Shown here one piece after another: positions 22,760 through 34,877 of a stretch of 64,000 nucleotides of DNA (position 1 is its first letter; each line of letters opens with the position of its first letter). A program made the translations under genes and the position numbers. The DNA lies in NCBI GenBank assembly GCA_007570785.1, contig ML662449.1, positions 14,344,491 to 14,408,490 of the forward strand, read 5' to 3'. A model generated the notes under the pieces. It ran no database searches and was not told where the DNA came from. It saw nothing but the letters and a program-made list of their open reading frames with translations. This DNA is from Antilocapra americana. Its lineage: Eukaryota > Chordata > Mammalia > Artiodactyla > Antilocapridae.

Positions 22760-23905
22760 TATAAATATGTATCTAACAAAAACAGATGTCACAAAGATTA
22801 ATCTCCAAAATATACAAGCAGCTCATGCAGTTCAATACGAGAAAAACAAACGATCCAATCAAAAAGTCAGCAGAAGACCTAAACAGACATTTTTCCAAAG
22901 AAGATATACAGATGGCAATTAAATACATGAGATGATGCTCAATATTGCTCATTATCAGAGAAATGCAAATCAAGACTACAATGAAATATTACTGCGTACC
23001 AGTCAGAATGGTCATCATCAAAAAATCTACAAACAATAAATGCTGGAGAGGATGTGGAGAAAACGGAACTCTTTTGCACTGTTGGTGGGAATGTAAATTG
23101 ATACAGCCACTATGGAGAACACTATGGAGATTCTCTAAAAAACTAGGAATAAATCTACCTATGACCAGCAATCCCACTACTGGGCATATACCCTGAGGAA
23201 CCCATAACTGAAAAAGACACAAGTACCACAATGTTCACTGCAGCACTATTTACAATAGCTAGGTCATGGAAGCAACTTAGATGTCCATCAACAGATGAAT
23301 GGACAAAGAAGCTGTGGTACAGGGGCTTCCCATGTAGTACCAGTGGTAAAGAATACACCTGTCAATGCAAGAAAGTGTGGTACATACATACAATGGAATA
23401 TTACTCAGCCATAAAAAGGAATGCATTTGAGTCAGTTCTAATGAGGAAGATGAACCTAAAGCCTATTACACAGAGTGAAATAAGTCAGAAAGAGAAAAAC
23501 AAGCATCATATATTAATGCATATATATGGTATCTAGAAAGATGGTACTAATGAACCTCTTTGCAGGACAGCAATGGAGATGCAGACACAGGGAGCAGACT
23601 TGTGGATGCAGCTGGGGAAGAACAGGGTGGGATGAATTGAGAGAGTAGCACTGAAACATATACTTTACCATATGTAAAATAGATAGCCAGCAGGAATTTG
23701 CAAGGCAAATAATACAGGGAGCTCAAACCCAGTGCTCTGTGACAACCTAGAGAGATATGATGGGATGGAAGGTGGGAGGGAGGTTCAAGAGAGAGGGGAC
23801 ATCTGTATACCTATAGCTGATTCATGTTGATGTATGACAGAAACCAATGCACTATTATAAAACAATAAAATTGTTTATAATAATTGTTTATAAAATATTT
23901 ATAAA
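22760..23905 (+). mobile_element. Ruminant L1 3' end (ORF2 C-terminus and 3' UTR)
   Basis: Sense L1 from TTAATCTCCAAAATATACAAG through AATGCTGGAGAGGATGTGG to the 3' UTR (GGAGGGAGGTTCAAGAGAG, GATTCATGTTGATGTATG) and an A-rich tail. The ORF2 C-terminal frame is broken by indels and by a 47-bp SINE-head insertion. Confidence 0.9.
23322..23368 (+). mobile_element. 47-bp tRNA-head-only SINE with 16-bp target-site duplication
   Basis: The insert GGGGCTTCCCATGTAGTACC... ending CTGTCAATGC is only the 5' tRNA-like head of Bov-tA, without BovA body or A-tail. It is flanked by AAGAAGCTGTGGTACA (23,306-23,321) and AAGAAAGTGTGGTACA (23,369-23,384), duplications of the L1 target. This is a 3'-truncated, tailless SINE insertion. 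Confidence 0.85.
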
Positions 23906-24344
23906 ATTGTTTTAAAAATAAATAAAATTTTTAAAAATATGCTTCCACATATAATATATTAAAAAAAACAGATGTCACAAAGAGTTAACAAAAGGCCTGG
24001 ATTATAATTAAAATCAACTCAAATCTTAAATATTTAAAAACACATAGAAAAGGTAAACTATTCAAGGTTTCCTTTATTACAAACATAATTCTTAATAAAA
24101 AGAAAAGACAGGCCAACAATCACTTTTTAAAGTTCCCTTCTAGTTCTTCTTTTTAAGCATATATGATTTGTGATCCTAGTTGCAGTCAGAGTATAAATAT
24201 CTATTAAAGCAACATAAACATTTAGACACTTAAGACTGGCAACTGCAATTAGATTCTATTCTGAGTAAATATATTGTCTGTCATGAAAGATATTTAATAA
24301 CACTTTCACACAATCAAGCAGTCCCTAGAATTTTCAGAAATAAA

Positions 24345-25190
24345 CCACCATATCAAGAAGTAATAGCAATGCATCTATTAGAATGGACAAAATCCAGACC
24401 TCTGACACACAAAGGCTGGCAAGGATGTGAAACAATGCAAAATTTCAGTGATTGCTCATGGGAATGCAAAATACTACAGCTTCTTTGAAAGACAGTTAGG
24501 CAGTTCCTTACAAAACCAAACATACTCAAAGAAAAACAAACAACAAAAGAAAACATACTCAACCATATGATCCAGAAATCGCACTCCTTGGTATTCACCC
24601 AAATGAGCTGAAAACTTATGTCCACACAGAAAACTGCACACGGGTATTTATAGAAGCTTTATACATAAATGACAAAACTTGGAAGCAACCAGGATGTCCT
24701 TTAGCATCAGTGGATAAACTGTGGCAGATCCGGACAATTTAATGTTATTCAAAAGAAATGAGCTTTCAAGCCATGAAAAGATATGGAGGAATCTTAAATG
24801 AATATTACTAAGTGAAAGATATTACAATAATAATAATATTACAATCTGAAAAGGCTATATGCTCTATGATTCCAATTATAAGACATTCTAAAAAGGGCAA
24901 AACCATGGAGACAAAAAACAAAAACAAACCCACCAATGGTTCCCAAGGAGAAGAGGAACAGAGAGAGAAACGAGTGAGCCCTAAGGTAAACTACGGTCTC
25001 TGGGTGATAATAACATGTCAGTGTAGGTTCATCTATTGTAACAAATGTACCATTCTGGAGGGGATGTTGAGAACACAGAGGAGGCTGTGCCTGTGTGGGA
25101 GCAGGACGCATATGAGAACTCTGTACTTTCTGCTGTGAACTTAAAACTGCTCCAAAAAATTAAGCCTATTTACGTTTTTTTAAAAGCAAC
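24345..25190 (+). mobile_element. Old L1M 3' region
   Basis: Sense phrases TGGCAAGGATGTGAAACAAT, CATATGATCCAGAAATCGC, TTGGAAGCAACCAGGATGTC and GGTTCCCAAGGAGAAGAGG show the order of a diverged L1 3' end. Confidence 0.75.
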
Positions 25191-25639
25191 AGCACTGTGT
25201 TTCAAGGATCTTAGCTACTATAAAGAACATTAAATGCATGCTTTCATGTCAGGAGACATTCATGGTCCAAGGAAAAGTCATACTCTTGTTTTGTATTTTA
25301 AGAGGAACAGGACAGAGTTGGTTCCCAGGAACTGACACTGTCCCCTTCTTCTTTAGCAAAGTCAAAAGATAAGAATAAGTCACTATAGCAACTTAAACAG
25401 ATAACCAGTTCCTACTCTGCTTACTGCTTGCTTTACCCATGCAAAAACAACTTGGATCTGGTTGACTTTAGAATGAGAACATTCCACAGGTTTTCATTAG
25501 ATGAATCTGAAAATGTCAAACTCATTTGACATTTAACTCATTTAACAGATCCTGATGGCTGTTAAACTCTCAAGAAGCAGTTTATACACAAACTAAACAG
25601 TAAGCACAAAAATTTATTTCCTCCTCAAACAAGAGTAAT

Positions 25640-25875
25640 AGTCTGTGTCTCCAACCCCACCCTCACCCCCCAGATTTATATGTTGAACCCTAACTTTCAA
25701 TGTGATTATCTAGAGATGGGGCCTTTAGAAGGTAATTAGAGTTAGATGAAGTGATGAGGGTGGTGCCCTCATAATGGAATTAATGCCTTTATAAGACCAG
25801 ACATCAGAGAGTTCATCCTCTCTCCCTGCATGCATGCACAAAGAAGAGGTTATGTGAGCACACAGTGAAGCCATT
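25640..25875 (+). mobile_element. MaLR/MLT1-type LTR fragment
   Basis: TATATGTTGAACCCTAACTTT, GATGGGGCCTTTAGAAGG, AGGGTGGTGCCCTCATAATGG and CCTTTATAAGACCAGA match the start of an ERVL-MaLR LTR. Only an LTR part is seen, with no retroviral gene. Confidence 0.65.
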
Positions 25876-25876
25876 T

Positions 25877-26030
25877 GGCATCAAGGTCTTTTCTTTTCCA
25901 ATGAGTCAATTCTTTGCATCAGGTGACCAAAGTATTGGAGCTTCAGCTTCAGCATCAGCCCTTCCCATGAATATTCAGGACTGATTTTCTTGACGATTGA
26001 CTGGTTTGATCTCCTTGCAGTCCAAGAGGA
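25877..26030 (-). mobile_element. BovB internal 3' fragment
   Basis: GCATCAAGGTCTTTTCTTTTCC to CTCCTTGCAGTCCAAGAGG, antisense. A 150-bp piece with neither the usual 3' tail nor a frame. Confidence 0.85.
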
Positions 26031-26625
26031 TCAGATGTCTACCCCTATCTTAAGCTTCTTCTACATAGGTAATAAACAGTCTTTGCACAGGTGTCTACAT
26101 GGGATCTTTTAAAGTAATTATAACTAATAGTATCTCTGAAATTACTCCACATTTTAATTAAATTCAAGTTGCATAAAACTGCAAAAGGGAAAAAAATTAA
26201 AACTCACAAACTTTTATGAGATAATAAAATAGCCACAAAGCTATTAAAAAAAAAAAAAACAGGAGAGAAACAGAACCTTAAAAAAACATGAAGATTTTAA
26301 GATTCTGTCTTCATGGCAAATCTTTAGGACACCTCCTGTACTGGACCAGATTCTTCCAAAAAAAATAATCCCATATCATTGGTAAGAACCAAAATTAAGC
26401 AAGTTTTCTAATGTCATAATATTAAACACTATAGCCAGGACCTGGTCATTTTCTGGCTATAAACCTAATGACTATCTCCTATGTTTCTTTTTATGCAATC
26501 TGTTATTAAACTGCTGACAAATGTAATTTAAGTCCAAAACACTCTTCAGAACAAATTACAAGAAAAAAAATATTCAAGTTAAGTAAAGTTTCAAAAAAAC
26601 TAATTTTCCAGTTTGTACCTACATA
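26031..26625. other. Intronic segment without recognised feature
   Basis: AT-rich sequence with a poly-A run near 26,247; nothing recognised. Confidence 0.5.
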
Positions 26626-26835
26626 ATGGCTTCCCAGGTGGTTCAGTAGTAAAGAATCCATCTGCAATGCAGGAGACCCAGTTCAAACTCTGTTTAGGAA
26701 GATACCCTGGAGAAGGAAACGGCAACTCACTCCAGTATTCTTGCCTGAGAAACCCAATGGACAGAGAAGACTAGTAGGCTACAGTTCAAGAAGTCACAAA
26801 AGAATCGGATACAATTTAGTGACTAAACAACAACA
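26626..26835 (+). mobile_element. Bov-tA SINE
   Basis: Head GGCTTCCCAGGTGGTTCAG, BovA body with CAACTCACTCCAGTATTC, and an (AAC)n tail. Confidence 0.9.
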
Positions 26836-26965
26836 AAGACCATATAATGAAGGAAACATAGTAAGTTAATGAAAGAAATAAAGGAAGCAATAGCAAGGCC
26901 AATTTTGGACTGCTTCTTAGAGACTAAGATGAAAGAAATTCATGCAAAACAGGTAAGTAAATGAA

Positions 26966-27082
26966 TGTTCCTAGCAGCATTATTTATAATTGGCAAGGTA
27001 TGGAAGCAACCTAGCTATTCATCAACAGATGAATGGATAAAGACGATGTGGTATATACATACACACGCACATATATATATAT
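26966..27082 (+). mobile_element. L1 3' fragment
   Basis: TTCCTAGCAGCATTATTTAT, TATGGAAGCAACCTAG and ATGAATGGATAAAGACGATG, ending in an AC/AT-rich run. Confidence 0.75.
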
Positions 27083-27202
27083 GAAGGGACAAAATAGGGT
27101 TGGTGTGGGAGAAAGGGGGTATTATGGGATTACATGACTTTTTGAAAACTGTAAAGAATTACAGAATTTAAAGAATCTCTCATTTAATAAAAGAAAAAAA
27201 AT

Positions 27203-27203
27203 G

Positions 27204-27249
<46 letters not shown>
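27203..27249. repeat. (CA)n microsatellite
   Basis: A GCACGCGCGC start passes into an uninterrupted (AC)n run of about 18-20 units. It is a probable length polymorphism. Confidence 0.95.
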
Positions 27250-27252
<3 letters not shown>

Positions 27253-28487
27253 CAGGTAAGTAAAGAAAGGTAATACAAACTCATCAATCACTCCTCTCCC
27301 CCAAAATAAGGCTGGGTTGGTTTAATTCTCCAAAACAATGACCAACAGGATATATTTACATAACACTCTAATGCTTCTGTAAATGATTACAACTCAAGAA
27401 TGTAACACATTTTAAATAATTACAAATGCTTATCTCAAGTATTATAATTAAAGATAGAAAATATATTTCTGAGTAAAAGCCAGGATTTTCTCTAGCAAAA
27501 ATCTTTTAGGCTAGGATTCCCTCTATTCAATGGAGAACCAAAGAGTGACTTGGATCTGTTGTTAAGTGACTATTTAGGCCACAACCTAAATGTTGTGGAT
27601 GCTAATGTTTAGGATGCTTCTAAATTACACTCTTCAGTAGAAGCTCATGGTTACTAATTGGCTTTCATTCTGCCAAGTCACTTTTACCAAATAACTTATT
27701 CATCTTCTATGTCCTTCCAGTTTGTGATAGGACTTCTGTCTGTGAGCAAGGGGAAAAAAAGATCCATGATGAAGTACAGTGAAAGTTTCCTCCTGTCAAA
27801 TACTCCAAGCAACACATTAGCCTTTAACTTCATGGAAAAAGAATTTAGCCTTTTCTAAAAGAACATTTTGTGGCCATCTCAGGTATGTTTATGGGAATGT
27901 CTCCAGAAGCAATTACAAAGTTAAAAAAAAAATACCCATTCTTCCCTTTCTCTTGACAGACTATAAAGCTTTCTCCTAGGAAAGAGCACATGATTAGTGT
28001 GCTAATCCAGTTCCTAAATTAATATTTATGTAAAAAAAAAAAACTTTTCAAGAAACAGATTGTTTAGAGGTCATCTTTCATTATAACCAGAGCCCCACAA
28101 TCAGCTGAAGTTCATAGGTTTACAATAGGAGACAAAGTCCTGATCCTGCAGAAATAAAAATGACTTAATAATAAACGAAAAATAAGAATGAGAGAAAGAT
28201 AAAGACTGTACCAGTTCATAAGACCATTAAAGAACCATTGGGCAGGCTATAAAATGTATGAGAGATAACAGAGGCACAAACCTGAAGAAAAGAATATACA
28301 AACATATTTAATTATTTACAGCTTCAAAGCAGAACATATCTCAACTATAAAGGAGTTCAAAAGAAATACACCTCAGGGCACAGGTTCCTACATCCAATCT
28401 ATACAGTCAGGATAAAATATAATCCAATTAAATTATATAAAAACTTATAAAATCGACCTGTGTGTGACTTGATCAAAAATGGTTCTC
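27250..28487. other. Unique intronic segment
   Basis: About 1.2 kb with poly-A runs but no repeat, RNA gene or exon recognised. Confidence 0.5.
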
Positions 28488-28990
28488 ATACAATATTATT
28501 ATAATATTATTCACCCTTAAATAAGAAAGAATTTGGCAATATACAACAACATGGATGAAGCCTGAGGACATATTAGGAGATATAAGCCAGTCAAAGAAAG
28601 ACAAATACTGCGTGATCCCACTTGAATGAGGAGTCTAAAACAGTCAAATTAATAGAATCAGAGTGGAAAGGTGATGCCAGGGGGGTAATAGGGAGTTATT
28701 AATCAATGGGCATAAAGTTTGAGTTAAGTAAGATGAATAAGCTCTACAGACCTGAAACACAACACTGTACCTACAGTCAGTGATATTATATTGTATATTT
28801 ATAAATTTAAATAAAAAGAAAGGTTTCTCTGATCGATGGAGGAAATATGAGAAAAAAATGGTTATATTTTGGGGGAGGAAGTAGTATCCTCTATCCATTA
28901 TAAGGCAAAAACTGGAAACTTCTCAAATCCCCATCAACAGTAGAATGGATAAGCATATTGTGATATATTCACACATTGGTGTATTCAGCA
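28488..28990 (+). mobile_element. Old L1M 3' fragments
   Basis: AACAACATGGATGAAGCCTG, AGTCAAAGAAAGACAAATAC and AATGGATAAGCATATTGTG are sense L1M. Interrupted on the right by a DNA transposon. Confidence 0.75.
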
Positions 28991-29261
28991 GGAGTTGGTA
29001 AATTTTTCCTGTAAAGGGCAGACAATAAATACTTTAGGCTTTGCCAACCATCTCGTCTCTATTGCAACTACTTAACTATGCCCTTGTAGAGCAAAAGCAA
29101 CCATATATGGACCCTGAAATCAGAATTTCATATAATTTTCATGTGTCACAAAAATTTTTTTAACCATTAGAAAATATGGAAACTATTCTCAGCCCACTGC
29201 TGCACAAAAAGAGGCAGGGGGCCAGATTTAGCCTGTGTGGTGTAGTTTACTAACCACTGCT
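28991..29261. mobile_element. hAT-type non-autonomous DNA transposon inserted in L1M
   Basis: GAGTTGGTAAATTTTTCCTG, CTTTAGGCTTTGCCAACC, CATATAATTTTCATGTGTCAC and GTAGTTTACTAACCACTGC match the mammalian hAT (Charlie-group) element with GGTTGGCAAAC-like ends. Flanks ATTCAGCA and CTACAGCA are an imperfect 8-bp duplication, the hAT length. Confidence 0.65.
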
Positions 29262-29612
29262 CTACAGCAGTAAGAATGAATGATCTACAACTATATGCAA
29301 TAATACTGAATCCCATAAACATGTTGAGTGAAAGAAGCCAGACAAGAGAATGTACTATAAGATTCTTTTTATACAAAATTCACAAAAAGCAAAACTAAAC
29401 TATGTCATTAGAAGTGAGGAGAGTGGCTCTCTTGGAGGTGGGTGCCTAGAGAAAGCATAAGATGGGCTCTGGAGTAATGACAGTATTTGGTTTCTTGATC
29501 AGGGCACTGGTTACATAGGTATATTCAGTTTGTGAAAATTCATTAAGCTGCACAAGTGATATATGTACCTTTCTGTATGTATGCAATACTCAACAAGTTT
29601 TTAAAAATAAAA
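29262..29612 (+). mobile_element. Old L1M, continuation
   Basis: TGAGTGAAAGAAGCCAGACA, GGCACTGGTTACATAGG and TGCACAAGTGATATATGTACC continue the L1M interrupted by the hAT element. Confidence 0.75.
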
Positions 29613-30149
29613 TTTAAGTGTTCTTTCTAGGGAACTAGCTGGAAAGCCAGAAAAGAAACAAAGTCCACTGACTTTAGGAACAGATAATTAAAGAGATATA
29701 AATAAGAGTAAATCTCATGTATGATATACACCTCATGTACAGGTGTGGAATCCTTAACAGAAAAATTAAGTCACTTTGTATCTCTATATAAAAAAATTGA
29801 TTATATACCAGCCAAATCTGGATGGTAAAAATAACATACAAGAGATTCCGTTCTAAACATCAAATGTATATAAAGTTAATATCTATCACCTTGATTTTAA
29901 GTAAAATCCTGTGGAAGAAAATCAAAGATACTAATGATTTAAGATTCATTATCCTAGGGGGTGTCTGTCATCGACTTTCAGGGATCAAAAAAGATTATTA
30001 GAGGCAAAAGAGAGGCAGTATGTAAAAAATGAATACATTTTCTGCCATCATCCCTTTATGCACATATTCTTGTTTACTGAATCCAGGACATCCCAGCCTC
30101 ACCAAATGTGAGGTTCGGGAAGCAGGACAATTGACAGTTTGGTTCATTC

Positions 30150-30185
30150 ATATTTCCAGTGCCAAGGACAGAACCTGGTACATAG
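30150..30185 (+). mobile_element. L2/MIR-type 3' tail split by BovB (left part)
   Basis: CCAGTGCCAAGGACAGAACCTG followed, after the BovB, by CACAGTAGGTGCTCAGTAATTG at 33,459-33,480. Together they read like the common L2/MIR tail. Confidence 0.55.
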
Positions 30186-33100
30186 CTGCTGTTGTTGCTG
30201 TTCAGTCACTCAAAGTGTCCAACTCTTTGCAACCCCATGGACTGCAGCATGCCAGGCTTCCAAGTCCTTCACCACCTCCTGGAGCTTGCTCAAACTCATG
30301 TCCATTGAGTCAATGATGCCATTCAACCATCTAATCCTCTGTCATCCCCTTCTCTTCCTGCCTTCAATCTTTCCCAGCATCAGGGTCTTTTCTAAAGAGT
30401 TGGTTGTTGGCATCAGGTAGGCAAAGTATTGGAGTTTCAGCTTCAACATCAGTCCTTCCAATGAATATTCAGGACTGATTCCCTTTAGAAAGGACTGGTT
30501 GGATCTTTTTGTAGTCCAAGAGACTCTCAAGAGCCTTCTACAACACCACAGTTTAAAAGCATCAATTCTTCGGCACTCAGCTTTCTTTACAGTCCAACTC
30601 TCACATCCACACATGACTACTGGAAAAACCATAGCTTTGACTAGATGGACCTTTGTTGGCAAAGTAATGTTTCTGTTTTTTAATACACTGTCTAGGTTTG
30701 TCAGAGCTTTTCTTCCAAAGACCAATTTCATGGCTGTAGTCACCATCTGCAGTTATTCTGGAGCCCCCCAAAATAAAGTCTGTCACTGTGTCCACTGTTT
30801 CCCCATCCATTTGCCATGAAGTGATGGGACCAGATGCCATGATCTTAGTTTTCTGAATGTTGAGCTTTAAGCCAACTTTTTCACTCTCATCTTTCACCCT
30901 CATCAAGAGGCTCTTTAATTCCCCTTCACTTTCTGCCATAAGGGTGGTGTCATCTGCATATCTGAGGCTATTGATATTTCTCCCAGCAATCTTGATTTCA
31001 GCTTGTGCTTCATCCAGCCCAGCATTTCACATGATGTACTCTGCATATAAATTAAATAAGCAAGGTGACAATATACAGCCTTGACATACTCCTTTCCCAA
31101 TTTGGAATCAGTCTGTTGTTTCACATCCGGTTCTAACTGTTGCTTCTTGAACTGCAAACAGATTTCTCAAGAGGCAGGTAAGGTGGTCTGGTATTCCCAT
31201 CTCTTGAAGAATTTTCCAGTTTGTTGTGATTCACACAGTCAAAGGCTCTCACGTAGTCAATAAAGCAGAAGTAAATGTTTTTCTGGAATTATCTTGCTTT
31301 TTCTACACTCCAACAGATCTTGGCAATTTGATCTCTGGTTGCTCTGCTTTTTTTAAAACCAACTTGTACACCTGTAATTTCTTGGTTCATGTACTGTTGA
31401 AGCCTGGTTTGGAGTATTTTGAGCATTACTTTGCTAACATGTGAAATGAATGCAACTGTGTGGTTGTTTGAACATTTTTGGACATTGCCCTTCTTTGGGA
31501 CTGGGATGAAAACTGATCTTTTCCAGTCCTGTGGCCATTCCTAAGTTGTCCAAATTTGCTGGCATATTGATTGCAGTACTCTCACAGCATCCTCTTTTAG
31601 GATTTGAAATAACTCAGCTGGAATTCCATCACCTCCACTAGCTTTGTTCATAGTCATGCTTCCTAAGGCCCACTTGACTTTGTATTCCAGGATGTCTGGC
31701 TCTAGGTAGGTAACCACATCATCTTGGTTATCTGGGTCATTAAGATCTCTTCTGTATAGTTCTTCTGTGTATTCTTGCCACCTCTCCTTAATATCTTCTG
31801 CTTCTGTTATGTCCATACCATTTCTGTCTTTAACTGTGTCCATCTTTGCATGAAATGGTCCCTTGGTATCTCTAATTTTTTTGAAGAGATCTCTAGTCCT
31901 TCCCATTCTATTGTTTTCCTCTGTTTCTTTGCATTGATCGCTGAGGAAGGTTTTCTCATCTCTCCTCGCTATTCTTTGGAACTCTGCACCCAGATGTGTA
32001 TATCTTTCCTTTTCTCCTTTGCCTTTCACATCTTTTCTCAGCTATTTATAAGGCCTCCTCAGACAACCATTTTGCCTTTTGCATTTCTTTTTTTGGGTAT
32101 GGTTTTGATCACTGCCTCCTATACATTATTATGAACCTCCATCCATAGTTCCTCAGGCACTCTATCAAATCTAATTCTTTGAATCTATTTGTCACTTCCA
32201 CTGTATAATAGTAAGCAATTTGATTTAGGTCATACCTGAATGGCCTAGTGTTTTTCCTACTTTCTTCAATATAAGTCTGAATTTCACAATGAGTTCATAA
32301 TCTGAGTCATAGTCAGCTCCTGGTCTTGTTTTTTTTTTACTGTATAGAACTTCTCCATCTTCAAATGCAAAGAATATAATCAATCTGATTTTGGTATTGA
32401 CCATCTGGTGATGTCCATGTGTAGAGTCTTCTCTTATGTTGTTGGAAGAGGGTGTTTGCTACGACCAGTGCGTTCTCTTGGCAAAACTCTATTGGCCTTT
32501 GCCCTGCTTCATTGTGTACTCCAAGGCCAAACTTTCCTGCTACTCCAGGTTCTCTTGACCTCCTACTTTTACATTCCAATCCCCTATCATGTAGTCTTCA
32601 TAGAACCATTCAACTTCAGCTTCTTCGGCATCAGTAGTTGGGGCACAGACTTGGATCACTGTGATACTGAATGGTTTGCCCTGGAAACGAACAGAGATCA
32701 TTCTGTCATTTTTGAGATTGCATCCAAGTACTGCATTTCGGACTCTTTTGTTGACTATGGGGACTACTCCATTTCTTCTAAGGGATTCTTGCCCACAGTA
32801 GTGGATACAATGGTCATCTGAATTAAATTCACCCATTCTAGTCCATTTTAGTTCAATGATTCCTAAAATGACAATGTTCACTCTTGCCATCTCCTGTTTG
32901 ACCACTTCTAATTTCCCTTGATTCATGGATCTAACCTTCCAGGTTCCTATGCAATATTGTTCTTTACAGCAGCGGACTTTCACCACCAGACACATCCACA
33001 CCTGGGCACTGTTTTCTTCTGGAGCTATTTCTCTGCTCTTCTCAAGTAGCATACTGGGCACCTACCAACCTGGGGAGTTCATCTTTCAATGTCATATCTT

Positions 33101-33452
33101 TTTGTCTTTTTATACTGTTCATGGGGTTCTCAAGGCAAGAATGTTGAAGTGGTTTGCCACTCCTTCCTCCAGGGGGACCACATTTTGCCAGAACTCTCCA
33201 CCATGACCCGTCTGTCTTGGGTGGCCCTATATCACATGGCTCATAGTTTCATTGAGTTAGACAAGGTTGTGATTCATGTGATAAGTTTGGTAGTTTTCTG
33301 TGATTGTGGTTTTCATTCTGTCTGCCCTCTAATGGATAAGGATTAGAGGCTTATAGAAGCTTCCTGATGGGAGGGACTGGTTGTGGGGTAAAATGGGTCT
33401 TGCTCTGATGGGTGGGGCCATGCTCAGTAAATCTTTAGATGAAATCTTTAAT
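30186..33452 (-). mobile_element. Full-length BovB (RTE) LINE with target-site duplication
   Basis: About 3.27 kb, which is full BovB length. Reading the minus strand: 5' UTR; APE-type endonuclease (GTWKVRSMNQGKLEVVKQEM; IGDWNVKVGG; RLYTWTSPDG with NQIDYILC); linker and RT fingers (EFQRIARRDEKTFLSDQ, KASGGDGIPAELFQ); RT C-terminus (GCESWTVKKAE). Indels and stops break the single ancestral frame into pieces (32,540-33,061; 32,361-32,579; 31,541-32,029; 30,342-30,746), so it is inactive. The 3' end is an AAC/AGC-type tail. Flanks CTGGTACATAG (30,175-30,185) and CTGGAACACAG (33,453-33,463) are a 9/11 target-site duplication inside an L2/MIR-type tail. Confidence 0.9.
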
Positions 33453-33485
33453 CTGGAACACAGTAGGTGCTCAGTAATTGTTCAC

Positions 33486-34050
33486 TAGACACATGGAAGC
33501 AACCTGATGTCCATCGACAGATGAAGAGATAAAGAAGTTGTGGTATATATATGCAATGGAATACTACTCAGACATAAAAAGGAACGCATTTGAGTCAGTT
33601 CTAATAAAGTGGATGAACCTAGAGCCTATTATACAGAACAAAGTAAGTCAGTTAGTATATGTGTCATATACTAACACATATACAAGGAATCTAGAAAGAT
33701 GGTACCAAAGAATTTTGTTTCAGGGCAGCAGTGGAGAAACAGACATAGAGAACAGACTTACAGACATGGGAAGAGGGGAGGAGAGGGTGAGATGTACGGA
33801 GACAGTAACATGGAAACGTACATTACCATGTGTAAAATCTATAGCCAACAGCAACTTGCTGTATGTTTCAGGAAATTCAATAGGGGCTCTGTATCAACCT
33901 AGAGGGGTGGGCTGGGGAGGGAGATGGGAGGGAAGTTCAAGAGGGAGGGAATATATGTATACCTATGGCTGATTCATGCTGAGGTTTGACAGAAAACAAC
34001 AAAATTCTGTAAAGCAATTGTCCTTCAATTAAAAAATAAGTAAACTTTAA
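33486..34050 (+). mobile_element. Ruminant L1 3' end
   Basis: Sense L1 from ACATGGAAGCAACCTGATG through GAATACTACTCAGACATAAA to GCTGATTCATGCTGAGG and GTAAAGCAATTGTCCTTC with an A-rich tail. Confidence 0.9.
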
Positions 34051-34480
34051 AAATAAATGTTCACTGGAATAAACAAACAATCATAAATAATTTGTAAATG
34101 ATCTTAAGTAATATATGCTCAGGAAAAACATAATAGAAATTTAAGGATTTTATAAATGGTAGCTTCTTTGTTTAGAAACAAGTCTATAGAAAATTGAGGA
34201 AGAGATCAGATGTCCTGACAGAGAATAATATCTTTCAGAGAGAATTTCACACTGGCATATAAAGATGTTAATCTTATACATAGCACACATAAAACAACCC
34301 ATACCAAAATTTCTACAATATGGCTTTTTTAAAAAAACTGAATTAGTTGAAACAAATTTTTTATTAAAGATGAACTATAATGGAGGTTAAAATTTATAAG
34401 AACTACCTTCTAACTTAAAACAAAGTCAAAAAATGTAGGTGCTTTATTATGACTTATTGTATGTCTGTAGTTTATAAACA
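34051..34480. other. Intronic segment without recognised feature
   Basis: AT-rich, no repeat or exon recognised. Confidence 0.5.
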
Positions 34481-34534
34481 GGCATCTCTCATAGCTCAGT
34501 TGGTAAAGAATCCACCTGCAATACAGAAGACCCC
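34481..34534 (+). mobile_element. tRNA-head-only SINE fragment
   Basis: GGCATCTCTCATAGCTCAGT, then GGTAAAGAATCCACCTGCAA, ending at AAGACCCC, is the Bov-tA head alone. No BovA body or tail follows. A duplication of the target is not convincing here. Confidence 0.7.
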
Positions 34535-34681
34535 AGTAAAAGATTATACATAAGGATCCATTCTAGCAGAACACATCATGTATGCCTTTCTTATGACATT
34601 TACCTTGTAATACAGGATTCTCCAAGGCATGGGCTGTGATAACCACTTCTGTGAACAGAACAGGGTATACAGCATATTTGT

Positions 34682-34877
34682 AGTTTAGTCGCTAAGTGGT
34701 GTCTGACTCTTTGTGAACCCATGGATGGTAGCCTCCTCTGTCCATGGAATTTTCCAGGCAAGAATACTGGAGTGGGTTGCCATTTCCTTGTCCAGGGGAT
34801 CTTCCTGATCCAGGCACTGAAACCATGTCTCCTGCATTAGCAGGTAGATTCTTTTCCACTGAGCCACCAGGGAAGCT
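34682..34877 (-). mobile_element. Bov-tA SINE
   Basis: BovA part (GTGTCTGACTCTTTGTGAAC) followed by reverse head (CACTGAGCCACCAGGGAAGC). Confidence 0.95.

Noticed and set aside
25640..25875. Possible endogenous retrovirus locus
   Set aside because: Only LTR-type sequence is seen here and at 46.9 and 50.2 kb; no gag, pol or env-like frame or paired same-strand LTRs were found.
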